From Oscillospiraceae bacterium (GTDB taxonomy: Bacteria; Bacillota; Clostridia; Oscillospirales; Oscillospiraceae): DNA of 64,000 nucleotides. The position numbers and the translations under genes are program-made. The first letter of the stretch is position 1. The number at the start of each line of letters is the position of its first letter. The stretch is taken from contig JAFQNL010000024.1 of assembly GCA_017395935.1 (NCBI GenBank), forward strand, positions 1 to 64,000, given 5' to 3'. The notes under the pieces were generated by a model. It saw only the letters and a list, made by a program, of their open reading frames with translations. It was not told the DNA's origin and did not search any database. Shown one piece after another: positions 15,255-23,957 of this stretch.

Positions 15255-16121
15255 ATGCAGCTGCTGACAAAAGAACTGGTTGCCTCCTGGCTTCCGGTGC
15301 GGCCTGTGGATGGACACAAAGGTACCTTTGGCCGGGTGCTCATTGTTGGCGGCTGTGTAGGCTATTCCGGAGCGCCGGTGCTGTCCAGCCGTGCCGCTGT
15401 CCGGGGCGGGACAGGATTGGTCTTTCTGGGTGTTCCGAAAAGTGTCTGGCCGGTGGCGGCGGTAAAGTCGGAGGAAGCCATGCCGTTTCCCCTTCCTGAG
15501 GATGAAGCGGGGAGACTGACTGAAGCGGCAGCAGAGCTGATTCTGCAGAAGCTCAGAGGCTGCGATGCCGGTCTTATTGGACCCGGGCTGGGTCAGTCGG
15601 AGAAGTTGGATGAGCTGGTCCTTGCTGTGCTGGAGGGGGCTAACTGCCCCATGGTGGCCGACGCGGATGGTCTAAACGCGCTCTCCCGGCATATGGATAG
15701 ACTGTCCCATATCACCTGTCCTCTTATCCTCACGCCCCATGACGGAGAGTTTCAGCGCCTTTCTGGCCGCTGGCCGGATCGGAACCGGGAGGAGACAGCC
15801 CTGCGCTTTGCCGAAGAGCACCACTGTATCCTCGTTTTGAAGGGCCACAGAACACTGATCGCAGCCCCGGACGGAAGACTCTTCCAAAACACGACCGGAA
15901 ACCATGGCATGGCCAAGGGGGGCAGCGGCGATGTACTGGCCGGACTGACCGTCTCCCTTCTGGCTCAAGGGATGGAGCCGGCAGAGGCTGCTGCCGCTGC
16001 CGTCTGGTGTCATGGCCGGGCAGGAGACTACGCTGCCCAGAGCAAGGGCTTCCGGGGCATGACTCCGGGAGATCTGGTAGAGATGCTCCCGAGGGTATGG
16101 AAAGAGGACCTGCACTGCTAA
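15255..16121 (+). CDS. nnrD: ADP/ATP-dependent NAD(P)H-hydrate dehydratase
   Basis: This 288-residue ribokinase-like repair enzyme regenerates NAD(P)H from its damaged hydrate. Recognisable blocks are GTFGRVLIVGG near the N-terminus, LIGPGLGQSE, ADADGLNAL, LTPHDGEFQRL, and the nucleotide-binding TGNHGMAKGGSGDVLAG. It lacks the NnrE epimerase domain that is fused to it in many bacteria, so it is the stand-alone type. The ATG follows GGAGGG. It leads a three-gene run with the lipoprotein and alr, 12 bp before the lipoprotein gene. Confidence 0.95.
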   Translation: MQLLTKELVASWLPVRPVDGHKGTFGRVLIVGGCVGYSGAPVLSSRAAVRGGTGLVFLGVPKSVWPVAAVKSEEAMPFPLPEDEAGRLTEAAAELILQKLRGCDAGLIGPGLGQSEKLDELVLAVLEGANCPMVADADGLNALSRHMDRLSHITCPLILTPHDGEFQRLSGRWPDRNREETALRFAEEHHCILVLKGHRTLIAAPDGRLFQNTTGNHGMAKGGSGDVLAGLTVSLLAQGMEPAEAAAAAVWCHGRAGDYAAQSKGFRGMTPGDLVEMLPRVWKEDLHC

Positions 16122-16133
16122 AAAGGAGCGTCT

Positions 16134-16742
16134 ATGATCCTGAAACGGTGTCTACCTCTGATAACGGCGATGATCCTGCTTTCCGGCTGTTCTCTGGGCG
16201 GCAGTTCTGTGGACGAACTGACCGATACCTTCCGGGACAAGTGGGACCGGCTGGAGCAGCAGCAATCCAAAGTGGCCATTCTGGCCGACTACGGCGACCG
16301 GGCTTACCGGTATGAAGCCCTGACAGAGGGAAACGAAGACACCGGGCGGCTTACCGTTACCGCTCCGGAGAATATTGCCGGCACAGGTACTGCCTGGCAG
16401 GACGGACAGACCCTGCTGGAATATGACGGGATCTGGCTGGAAACGGGAACACTCTCTCCCGATGGCCTCTCTCCGGCGGACAGCCTGAGCGTTATCTTTG
16501 ACGCCTGCCGCCGGGGCGTTGTCGTTGAACAGGGACTAACCGATTGGGCAGAAGAAGAGCAGGCCCTCTATCTGCTGACAGAAAACCCCCGAACCAATGC
16601 CGAAGAGAGCCGGATTGCCCTTTGGAGCGACCCGGAGACCGGCTGTCTCCATCAGGCGGAGATCTACTGGGGCGGCGAGCGGGTCATTCATATTACATTT
16701 TCCGAGATGTCTCTTACCCTTGCGGAGGAGGAGACGGACTGA
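16134..16742 (+). CDS. Lipoprotein, GerS-like by context
   Basis: The 202-residue protein starts with a lipoprotein signal peptide; the lipobox LLSGC puts the modified Cys at position 19. The mature part has an alternating beta pattern with YRYEALTEGN, TLLEYDGIWLETGTL and a C-terminal ISYW-like strand region, compatible with a LolA/LprG-type fold but not proven. It lies 19 bp before alanine racemase. In Clostridioides difficile the germination lipoprotein gene gerS precedes alr2 in the same way (established), so a GerS-like role in cortex modification is a reasonable inference. SD AAAAGGAG precedes the ATG. Confidence 0.7.
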   Translation: MILKRCLPLITAMILLSGCSLGGSSVDELTDTFRDKWDRLEQQQSKVAILADYGDRAYRYEALTEGNEDTGRLTVTAPENIAGTGTAWQDGQTLLEYDGIWLETGTLSPDGLSPADSLSVIFDACRRGVVVEQGLTDWAEEEQALYLLTENPRTNAEESRIALWSDPETGCLHQAEIYWGGERVIHITFSEMSLTLAEEETD

Positions 16743-16761
16743 CAGAAAGAAGCGGATCTAC

Positions 16762-17889
16762 ATGACAGAACAGACCAAGCGCACCTGGGCCGAGATTCAT
16801 CTGGACCGGCTGGCGGACAATTACCATACGCTCCGTTCCCTTGCCCCCAACAGCCTGTTTGCCGGGCTGGTCAAGGCCAACGCCTATGGACACGGAGCGG
16901 TGGCGGTGGCCAGAAAACTGGAGGAGCTGGGCGCCGACTGGCTGCTGGTGGCCGCGCTGGATGAGGCAACTGAGCTGCGTGAGGCCGGTATCCGGGCCCC
17001 AATCCTCATTCTGGGCTACACCCCGGCGGAATACGCCGGCCGACTGCTGGAACTTGATCTGACCCAGACTATCTACGATATGGAGCAGGCAAAAGCCTTT
17101 TCCGCGGCCGCCTGTGAGCTGGGCCGTCCTCTGAACTGCCATCTGAAAGCGGATACCGGTATGTCCCGACTGGGCATCCTCTGCGACGAGGTGCATTTGG
17201 AAGACAGTGCCCGGCTGCTGGCGGACATGGCAAGACTGCCCGGCCTGAAGGCTGAGGGCATCTTCATGCACTTTGCCGATGCCGATACCTCTCCGGAATA
17301 CTCCAACCTCCAGATTACCCGGTTCCAGACCCTACTTGCCCGGCTGGAAGAACTGGGCGTCACTTTTGCCATCCGCCACTGCTGTGCCGGCGCGGCTACC
17401 ATCAATTATCCCCGGATGCATCTGGATATGATCCGCCCGGGAATTCTCCTCTACGGCCATATGCCTGACCATGCCTGCGACGGCACCCTTCCTCTGGTCC
17501 CTGTCATGGAACTTAAAACCCGTGTAGCCTCAGTCAAGCACCTGCCCAAAGGCACCTGCGTCAGCTACGGCCGAACCCATGTGCTGGAGCGGGACAGTCT
17601 GGTGGCCGCGGTTCCGATTGGATACGGAGATGGCCTGTTCCGGCTGCTGTCCGGCAGACAGGAGATGCTGATCCGGGGCAGACGAGTGGCCCAGATCGGC
17701 CGGGTCTGTATGGATATGTGCATGCTGGATGTGACCGATCTGAAGCAAGTCAAAGTGGGTGACGAGGTGACCGTTTTTGGCAGGGATCTGCCGCTGGAAG
17801 AGAAGGCTGACGCCGTTGGAACGATTACCTATGAACTGCTCTGCGCCGTATCTCCCCGTGTCCCCCGGGTCTATCTGGACAAAGCGTGA
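16762..17889 (+). CDS. alr: Alanine racemase
   Basis: This 375-residue fold-type III PLP enzyme interconverts L- and D-alanine for peptidoglycan. The PLP Lys is K38 in VKANAYGHG and the catalytic Tyr is Y269 in CVSYGRTH. The C-terminal beta-domain is complete, with IGRVCMDMCMLDVT. The ATG at 16762 is preceded by AAGAAGCGGA, a weak SD; the open frame extends upstream but runs into the lipoprotein gene in another frame. Because the upstream gene is a candidate GerS, this could be the spore-associated racemase (Alr2-like), although sequence cannot separate that from the housekeeping enzyme. Confidence 0.95.
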   Translation: MTEQTKRTWAEIHLDRLADNYHTLRSLAPNSLFAGLVKANAYGHGAVAVARKLEELGADWLLVAALDEATELREAGIRAPILILGYTPAEYAGRLLELDLTQTIYDMEQAKAFSAAACELGRPLNCHLKADTGMSRLGILCDEVHLEDSARLLADMARLPGLKAEGIFMHFADADTSPEYSNLQITRFQTLLARLEELGVTFAIRHCCAGAATINYPRMHLDMIRPGILLYGHMPDHACDGTLPLVPVMELKTRVASVKHLPKGTCVSYGRTHVLERDSLVAAVPIGYGDGLFRLLSGRQEMLIRGRRVAQIGRVCMDMCMLDVTDLKQVKVGDEVTVFGRDLPLEEKADAVGTITYELLCAVSPRVPRVYLDKA

Positions 17890-17921
17890 CCATGTTCAAC
17901 TGAAGAACAATTAAAGCAAAA

Positions 17922-17971
17922 CAACACCGCCTCCTCCGGAACAGACCGGAAGACGCGGTGTTGATTCTGTT
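17922..17971. terminator. Convergent terminator between alr and the GT-C-like gene
   Basis: A stem of 9 bp (17922-17930 with 17955-17963) encloses a second CTCCGG/CCGG pairing and is followed by ATTCTGTTT on the plus strand. Confidence 0.75.
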
Positions 17972-19692
17972 TATTCGGTAATGCTGTGGATCTTCCAGAT
18001 CTGCATGCCGTCATCAAAGGCTTCTACGACCTCTGCCTCAATGACAGCCTCGCCGCTGACGCCCAGCACCTTGCTGAGAGCGTGTTTCTGGTGAACAATC
18101 AGATAACAGTTATCCAGATACAGAGTCTCCCGATTCAGTCCGTCCAGCCCCAGCGTTTCCAGCTTCTCGTAGAAGATAGGACTGTAGGCGGTCCAGCTGC
18201 CGGTAGCTACCATATTCACCGGCGTCCGGGGGAACTCGCTCAGCAGAGCCGAGCTGGAACTGACGCTCCGGGTATCCCGGAGGTAGATATTTTCCGGATG
18301 CTCCGTTACATAGCTTACATATTCGGCCGGCTGAACCTCCTGAGAGAGGGGAGCGCCCAGTTCATTGCGGGCGTTATAGAGGCCGAGCAGAGCGCACAGA
18401 GCGAACAGCCCGCAGAGCAGACCGATGGCCAGAGAATTAGCCTGCTTTTTGCTCTGCCGGCCCTCCTCAAGGCGGGCTACCCAGATATGGGCAATGCCGG
18501 AGAGGGAAGCTGCGATGGTGATAATGCGCATGGTGGAAGCCACGCGGAGAGGGTACCGGCCCTCCAGAGCGATATACAGCCAGATGGCACCGAGACCGAA
18601 GAGCAGCAGCCCGGTGGGGAGGATGTACCATTTCTTGTCCCGCAGCGAACAGATGACTGCCATCATCAGCAGCGCCGGCGGCAGCAGATAGGAGGCCAGC
18701 TGCAGCGGCTTGAGATCCTCCAGACTGTCCACAAAGAAGTAGTCGATGGCCCGCTTAACGGTGGTCTTGACCGTTTTCTTCAGTCCCACCTCAGGCATCA
18801 GCTCGTCAGCGTAGTCGCTCAACGGAAAGAGATCCTCGGGAGAGAAGTCTTCCAGCAGACAGTAGTCATAGTGGGAGATGGCATAGTATTCCTGCCGATC
18901 GTAGCCCAGCTCATTGATAAACTGCTTATGATCGTCGTAGTCCGGAAAGCCCAGAAAATCCTGAAGATTGGACCGGGCGTTGTTGTAGTCAATGAACCAG
19001 TCCCAGTTATCCCTGTGGTAGGCAGCCGAGTTAATGCCCATGGCAATGGCCATGCAGAGCAGCGCGGCTACCGGGATGCGCCAGCACTTCCTGTTGGCAA
19101 ACATCTCTCTTCCGTATTTGGCCAGCCAGATAACGCCCAGGAAGCAGGTGGCCACATAGCAGAAGTAGTCCCGGATCAGGTAGGACAGTACATACAGCAG
19201 AATGATATTGACCAGATAGGCCGGCCGGAGATCCTCTTCCTTTTTCTGAAGCGAGAAACAGATCAGAGCGGAAGCGGCCACAAATGCACCGCAGGTGCTG
19301 AAGGTGAAACGCATGATATTGGTCATCCAAAGCACAGACACGGAGCCCGTCACCATCAGCGAGGCGAGAACCGGATGCTCCGGCAGACGCTGCAGCAACC
19401 GGTAGAGGACAGAGCCCATGGCCAGCCACATAATGGCAAACATGATCACCTGATACCAGCTGATGGCAAGCCCCGTCCGGTAGAACAGGGAGATCAGCCA
19501 GGACAGGGGGTACTTGACAAAGATAGCATAGGGGGAAGGGGTACCGGTAAAGGACCCGTTCATAATGGAGATCATGGCCGTGTCGTCATTGACCTCGTAA
19601 GAGAACCTGACTGTCAGCAGTCCCAGCAGCAGCAGCGCGCCCGGGACCAGTACCGACAGGAGGATATCCCGTCTCCATCGTTTTTGATTCAT
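17971..19692 (-). CDS. Polytopic membrane protein, GT-C-like
   Basis: The 573-residue protein has about ten to twelve predicted spans, starting with one at residues 11-28, and a soluble C-terminal domain from about 455. The first loop has FSYEVNDDTAMI, an acidic motif in the position where GT-C glycosyltransferases keep catalytic Asp/Glu. RDYFCYVATCFLGV and ALEGRYPLRVASTM are other notable segments. These traits suggest a lipid-linked-sugar-dependent glycosyltransferase or related polysaccharide protein, but I cannot name a family. It follows the GT-B glycosyltransferase gene by 24 bp in the same transcript. Confidence 0.7.
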   Translation of the reverse strand: MNQKRWRRDILLSVLVPGALLLLGLLTVRFSYEVNDDTAMISIMNGSFTGTPSPYAIFVKYPLSWLISLFYRTGLAISWYQVIMFAIMWLAMGSVLYRLLQRLPEHPVLASLMVTGSVSVLWMTNIMRFTFSTCGAFVAASALICFSLQKKEEDLRPAYLVNIILLYVLSYLIRDYFCYVATCFLGVIWLAKYGREMFANRKCWRIPVAALLCMAIAMGINSAAYHRDNWDWFIDYNNARSNLQDFLGFPDYDDHKQFINELGYDRQEYYAISHYDYCLLEDFSPEDLFPLSDYADELMPEVGLKKTVKTTVKRAIDYFFVDSLEDLKPLQLASYLLPPALLMMAVICSLRDKKWYILPTGLLLFGLGAIWLYIALEGRYPLRVASTMRIITIAASLSGIAHIWVARLEEGRQSKKQANSLAIGLLCGLFALCALLGLYNARNELGAPLSQEVQPAEYVSYVTEHPENIYLRDTRSVSSSSALLSEFPRTPVNMVATGSWTAYSPIFYEKLETLGLDGLNRETLYLDNCYLIVHQKHALSKVLGVSGEAVIEAEVVEAFDDGMQIWKIHSITE

Positions 19693-19716
19693 AGGGAAAC
19701 TCCTTTCCTGACACGC

Positions 19717-20835
19717 TTACAGTAAGCTGATGTTCTCCAGAATCTGCTGAGCCAACTGAGCGCGGAGATTCCAGTCGGCTTCCGCGCCGTACTGCTTCCG
19801 ACGCAGCGCGGTGTAACCGCTGTTCTCCATCAGGGCCTGCAGGCACTGGTCGGAAAACTCCTTGGGGGACCGGGCGCCGTAGATCACATCGGGATAGGCC
19901 GGAGTATACCGGGCGGGATACATGGAGACAATGGGCTTGCCGATCATGAGATACTCGTAAATCCGGGAGGAAACCACATCCTCTTCCGGGTCATCGGTGT
20001 CCAGCAGCTCGATCAGCACGTCAAAGTGGGCGCCGTAGACCGGCAGTTCACTCTGAGGTACCTTGCCCAGAAAATGAACATTGTTCAGATTGAGCAGGGT
20101 CTGGTAGAGGGGATTTTCCCGGCTGCATCGTCCGGCAAAGACAAAGTGCCATCTGGGGTTGGCCTTGGCAGCCCGGTAGACCGGCCGAAGATCCACATCA
20201 CGGGTCACGTCACCCAGATAGCCCAGCAGAGGGCTGGGAATACGCAGCAGAGGATCCGGAGCCTGAAGCGTTAAGTCCTCGCTCTTGCGATAGAGGGAAA
20301 GATTGCCGCCGTTGGGAATGAGAGCGATATTGGTATTGCAGGGAGCCAGATGATCGGCAAGACCGGGGGAAGCCGCAAAGAGAATGTCCGCCCGGTTGGC
20401 TACGATACTCTCCCAGCGAATATCAAAGAGGGACCAGTCCTGATAGCAGTCGTAGACCATACCTTTATATTGCAGCGTATCCAGCAGAGCGTAGTAGAAG
20501 GGGGAGCAGAGCCAGAGCAGGGGATCGACAATCTGTTCCTGTTTGGCCTTCTCCTGAATGTACTTGGTCATCTTCTTGACGTTATAGCCCAGTAGCCGGG
20601 GATGGTCGTAGTTATTCAGATGGAAGACCGGTGGCAGGGTGTAAAGGGAGATGTTCTTCTGAGGGTGGATGGCCTGTTTTTTATGATCGCCCTTCCGGAT
20701 ATCCTGAGAGATTAGAGAGGGAGGGGGCTGAAAATAGAGGATCTTATGATGGCGGCTGAGTCGGGACAGCAGATTCTGAGTACGGCCACCCAGTTTAACC
20801 CAGCGGACGCTGCCGAGGCAGATGATATGAGCCAC
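19717..20835 (-). CDS. Glycosyltransferase, GT-B fold (TuaH-like)
   Basis: This 372-residue glycosyltransferase has an N-terminal Rossmann region (IICLGSVRWVKLGGRTQN), the block MVYDCYQDWSLF, and a C-terminal donor-binding region with PNGGNLSLY, LLGYLGDVT, FAGRCSRENP, and the acidic SSRIYEYLMIGKPIVS block typical of GT4/GT1-type enzymes. The combination resembles TuaH-like proteins of teichuronic-acid-type clusters. The start is a GTG at 20835, with GGAAGAGG upstream. Likely role: cytoplasmic sugar transfer onto a lipid-linked acceptor. It pairs with the membrane protein gene downstream. Confidence 0.82.
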   Translation of the reverse strand: MAHIICLGSVRWVKLGGRTQNLLSRLSRHHKILYFQPPPSLISQDIRKGDHKKQAIHPQKNISLYTLPPVFHLNNYDHPRLLGYNVKKMTKYIQEKAKQEQIVDPLLWLCSPFYYALLDTLQYKGMVYDCYQDWSLFDIRWESIVANRADILFAASPGLADHLAPCNTNIALIPNGGNLSLYRKSEDLTLQAPDPLLRIPSPLLGYLGDVTRDVDLRPVYRAAKANPRWHFVFAGRCSRENPLYQTLLNLNNVHFLGKVPQSELPVYGAHFDVLIELLDTDDPEEDVVSSRIYEYLMIGKPIVSMYPARYTPAYPDVIYGARSPKEFSDQCLQALMENSGYTALRRKQYGAEADWNLRAQLAQQILENISLL

Positions 20836-21037
20836 GAAACCTCTTCCTTTCCTGTTGAAGTGAATGGCATACTGCCATGTATCTCATATTTTACCCGCTT
20901 TTGCTCTCGAAGGCAAGGAGGAAAGGGGGAAAGAGATCATGAAGTTCGTCTGAAGCAACAGGAAAATTTCTCCGAACTGATGAAAAACTCTGAAACATAC
21001 GCTATAATAGGATCACTCTCAGGAAAGGAGCTTTCTT

Positions 21038-21610
21038 ATGCTGGAAGCGATTCTTACTCTCGACAGCAGTATTCTTCTTTGGATCCAGGATTTCCTGCGC
21101 AACGACCTGCTGTCTGCTTTTTTTACTACCTATACCCATCTGGCCGACAATGGAGAGCTTTGGATCGCTGTCTGTGTCCTTTTCCTCCTTTTCCGGAAGA
21201 CCCGGCCTGCCGGCATTGTCGGGCTGTTGTCCCTGCTGACAGCCCATCTGGTCAATACCGAGCTGCTGAAAAATATTATCGCCCGACCCCGGCCCTTTAC
21301 CCGGCTGGAGGAACTGGAGTGCCTGATCAAACAGCCCAGCTCCTATTCCTTCCCCTCCGGTCACTCGTCGGCCTCCTTTGCTGCCGCGGGTGCCTGGCTC
21401 CAGACCCTCAGTGGAGAAAAATGGATGGCTCCCTTTAAGGTTCTGGCCGTTATTATGGCTTTGCTTATGGCCTTCTCCCGGCTCTATGTAGGCGTTCATT
21501 ATCCCACCGACGTTATCGCCGGAAGCCTGATGGGCTTTTTGGCCAGCGTGGTCGTCACCCGGATCTACCGCAAGGTCTCTTACCGGCTTTCCTACCGCCC
21601 TCATCGCTGA
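21038..21610 (+). CDS. PAP2-family membrane phosphatase
   Basis: This 190-residue protein has five to six membrane spans and the three PAP2 signatures: KNIIARPRP (78-86), PSGHS (106-110, catalytic His109) and SRLYVGVHYPTD (147-158, His154 nucleophile). Such enzymes dephosphorylate undecaprenyl pyrophosphate (BcrC-like) or phosphatidylglycerol phosphate. With glycan genes on the opposite strand nearby, undecaprenyl recycling is plausible. The ATG follows AAAGGAG, and a TATAAT -10 element sits at 21003-21008 with only a weak -35. Confidence 0.92.
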   Translation: MLEAILTLDSSILLWIQDFLRNDLLSAFFTTYTHLADNGELWIAVCVLFLLFRKTRPAGIVGLLSLLTAHLVNTELLKNIIARPRPFTRLEELECLIKQPSSYSFPSGHSSASFAAAGAWLQTLSGEKWMAPFKVLAVIMALLMAFSRLYVGVHYPTDVIAGSLMGFLASVVVTRIYRKVSYRLSYRPHR

Positions 21611-21623
21611 ATCTGATCTGACA

Positions 21624-21658
21624 GCCATAGCTCCCGAAAAAGGAGCTATGGCTTTTTT
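21624..21658 (+). terminator. Terminator of the PAP2 gene
   Basis: An 11-bp perfect stem (21624-21634 with 21642-21652) is followed by TTTTTTC. The 3' arm overlaps the end of the convergent TSUP gene. Confidence 0.9.
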
Positions 21659-22023
21659 CTGCCCGGCGAGCACCACTCCAGTATTCCCATCACAAGCAGA
21701 AAGACACCGAAAGCCTTGTCCTGCCACTGGCCCAGCAGATCGGAGAGGGTGAGTGTGCTCACCATGACGCCTGCCAGTCCGCCGAAAATGGCCAGAAACA
21801 GTCCCTTGCCCTTCAGATATCCCCGCTTGATGTGGGAAGGGAGCGCAGCTGCCGAGACCGGAAGAAAGTAGAGCAGATTGATCCCTCTGGCCTGAGCCGG
21901 ATCCATTCCGCTGACCGAAGTGAGCCAGACCAGCAGCAGTGTTCCGCCGCCCAGTCCAAAGGAGGACAGGATACCTGCCCCAAAGCCGACTGCCAGAGGG
22001 GGAAGATAGCTCATAAAATCCAT
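21646..22023 (-). CDS. TSUP (TauE/SafE) half-transporter, second half
   Basis: This 125-residue protein has four predicted spans and GFGAGILSSFGLGGGTLLLVW, the glycine-rich repeat signature of TauE/SafE permeases. RGINLLYFLPVSAAALPSHI is the other conserved block. Ordinary TSUP permeases are about 250 residues with two such repeats; here each repeat is a separate gene. The ATG at 22023 follows GGAGG with 6-bp spacing and overlaps the end of the preceding half-gene by 13 bp, implying translational coupling. Sulfur-anion or organic-anion export is the family role; the substrate is unknown. Confidence 0.85.
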   Translation of the reverse strand: MDFMSYLPPLAVGFGAGILSSFGLGGGTLLLVWLTSVSGMDPAQARGINLLYFLPVSAAALPSHIKRGYLKGKGLFLAIFGGLAGVMVSTLTLSDLLGQWQDKAFGVFLLVMGILEWCSPGRKKP

Positions 22024-22367
22024 CGTAGTCCTCCATAGATCAAAAACACTGCAAAGCATCGCCGGAGAAACAGAGGAGAGGCAGAGGAAAACAGCCGACC
22101 TCCCAGCCATCCGCCTGCCAGTCCGCCAGCCAGATAGGGCAGCGCGGCTGCCAGGTCCAGACTCCCGCGGAACCAACTGGCTGCTACACTAAGCAGACAG
22201 ATGGGAAAGATCACCGCCACCGACGAGGCAAAAGCCCGCTTTTCCTCCAGACCCAGCCAACGAAGAAACAGCGTCACCAGAATCAGCCCTCCTCCGCCGC
22301 CAAAGAGACCGGTGACCATTCCTGCCGCCAACCCTGCCAGCGGCCATTTCCAGATTCTGTCACGCAA
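22011..22367 (-). CDS. TSUP (TauE/SafE) half-transporter, first half
   Basis: This 118-residue, four-span protein contains GLAAGMVTGLFGGGGGLILV and EKRAFASSVAVIFPIC, matching the N-terminal repeat of TauE/SafE permeases. The start is a TTG at 22367 with GGGGGAGGG directly upstream; that SD forms the 3' arm of the terminator of the upstream gene. It overlaps the second half-gene by 13 bp. The two products probably assemble as one transporter. Confidence 0.82.
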   Translation of the reverse strand: MRDRIWKWPLAGLAAGMVTGLFGGGGGLILVTLFLRWLGLEEKRAFASSVAVIFPICLLSVAASWFRGSLDLAAALPYLAGGLAGGWLGGRLFSSASPLFLRRCFAVFLIYGGLRWIL

Positions 22368-22404
22368 AAAAATCCCTCCCCCGTCAGTATGGCAGGGGAG
22401 GGAT
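22366..22404 (-). terminator. Terminator of the foldase gene, overlapping the TSUP start region
   Basis: On the minus strand a 10-bp perfect stem (22404-22395 with 22381-22372) is followed by TTTTTTTG. The final TTG of the U-run is the start codon of the next gene, and its SD lies in the 3' arm. Confidence 0.85.
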
Positions 22405-22427
22405 AAATTATGTGTGTCGGAAAAGGA

Positions 22428-23957
22428 TCACTGACCAACATAGCTCATGAAGGAGGTGGAGACGCCTTCATGGCCTTCCTGAGCGGAAGCCAGCCACTCG
22501 GTGTAGCGATCGTTCTGGATAGCGCTCTTGGCGATGGTCTGCCAGTAATACAGATCGCTGTAACCCTTGACATAGACCAGCCGGTAGCCGTGGAGGGTGT
22601 TGTCCTGAATGATGGCATAGTCGCCAGCCTCATGCTCGGCGGAAAACAGCCATTCATCCACTTCTGCGTTCTGCAGACCCTTATAGGTGTTGGTGTAGGA
22701 GGTGGTAGAGCCGTCAGAGTGCTCCTCAGCCATAGCCAGGAAGCTCTCGGCGTCAGCAGCGCCGGCCAGCCATTCGTCCTGCAGAGCCTCGATCTCAGCC
22801 TTGGCAGCGTCCCAGTCATAGCTGGTGCTCTCGCCGTCTTCGCTGGTGATGATGTCGGCCTGAATCAGCAGGTTGTAGAAGTCAATGCCATGATACTCGT
22901 CCAGCTCACGGCTGTTGAACTTGACCACATAGTAGCCATAGAGATACTCGGTGTCGGTGCTGTCGGTGCGGTTGAGGGCTACCTTGGTCACATCGCCAGC
23001 CTGACGGCCTTCTTCGGCCAGCCACTGACCAAAGTCATAGTAGCTCAGAGAGCCGGAGGACAGCGAGCTCAGATCGCTGGCGCTCAGCTCGGTAACCAGA
23101 GAGGAGACGGTCTCGCTGTCGCCGGCCTTCATGGCCTCTTCCAGCTTGCCTGCGTTGATTTCCAGCTGAGCCTGAGCGGCCTCCAGCTGAGCGGGGACGA
23201 AGTCGATGGGATTGCCTTCCTCGTCATACTCGGTGGGCAGATCAATGGAGACCAGATAGGCCTCGTAGTCGAAGTTATCCAGAGAAGCCTTGTTCTCGGC
23301 ATAGTAGGCAGCCATATCGCTCTCGGTAATCTCGAAGTTGTTCACCTTGTGCTGAGCGTAATCCTGGGCGAAGCACTGATCGGTAACAGCGTTCTTAAAG
23401 GCGGAGGAGTTCATATAGCGGCCGTAGCAGTAGGTCAGATAGGTAGCCTCGTCAACGCCATAGGTGACAGCGGCAGAGGCGACGCTCTCCAGCATGGAGT
23501 CGATATTGGCCTGACCTTCGGCAGAGATGGTGTAGCCTTCAGCCTTGGCCTCGCTGGTCAGAGCGGCCATCTCGTCCAGAGTGGACAGTGCGCTGGACAG
23601 GAAGTAATCATGCCAGGTCATGTCCTCGGCGTACTCCTGCTCGTCCAGAGGGAGAGAGGTGTCCAGGCCGTAGTAGCTTGCGTAGCTGGCGATAGAGCTG
23701 TACTCGTTATAATAATGATAGCTCACGTCGGTAGCGGAATAGCTCTGGCCATTGACCTCATAGGCGCCGGCAGAGCGCTGGACAATGCCCGAGTCCCAGA
23801 TCAGCAGAGCGGCAACGATAACGACGGTCACAAGAGCCACGACGGCATAGATGCGGGCCTTCTTCTTTTGCTCCTGCTGCTTGATGGCGTCCTCGCGGCG
23901 GCGCAGGGGCAGATGGCTCAGATCGTCCTGAGTTTTCTTGGTCTGATTTTCATTCAT
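22428..23957 (-). CDS. Membrane-anchored SurA/PrsA-like foldase
   Basis: The 509-residue protein has a charged cytoplasmic N-terminus (about 1-34), one signal anchor (about 36-54) and a long extracytoplasmic domain. The helical part resembles SurA-N/PrsA chaperone domains (DEMAALTSEAKAEGYTIS, then FAQDYAQHKV and ITESDMAAYYAENK). The C-terminal part has parvulin-like strand/helix elements (AADAESFLAMAEEHSDG), although the canonical PpiC motif is degenerate. It probably assists folding of secreted proteins such as PBPs. The ATG follows AGGAGG with an 11-bp spacer. Confidence 0.8.
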   Translation of the reverse strand: MNENQTKKTQDDLSHLPLRRREDAIKQQEQKKKARIYAVVALVTVVIVAALLIWDSGIVQRSAGAYEVNGQSYSATDVSYHYYNEYSSIASYASYYGLDTSLPLDEQEYAEDMTWHDYFLSSALSTLDEMAALTSEAKAEGYTISAEGQANIDSMLESVASAAVTYGVDEATYLTYCYGRYMNSSAFKNAVTDQCFAQDYAQHKVNNFEITESDMAAYYAENKASLDNFDYEAYLVSIDLPTEYDEEGNPIDFVPAQLEAAQAQLEINAGKLEEAMKAGDSETVSSLVTELSASDLSSLSSGSLSYYDFGQWLAEEGRQAGDVTKVALNRTDSTDTEYLYGYYVVKFNSRELDEYHGIDFYNLLIQADIITSEDGESTSYDWDAAKAEIEALQDEWLAGAADAESFLAMAEEHSDGSTTSYTNTYKGLQNAEVDEWLFSAEHEAGDYAIIQDNTLHGYRLVYVKGYSDLYYWQTIAKSAIQNDRYTEWLASAQEGHEGVSTSFMSYVGQ

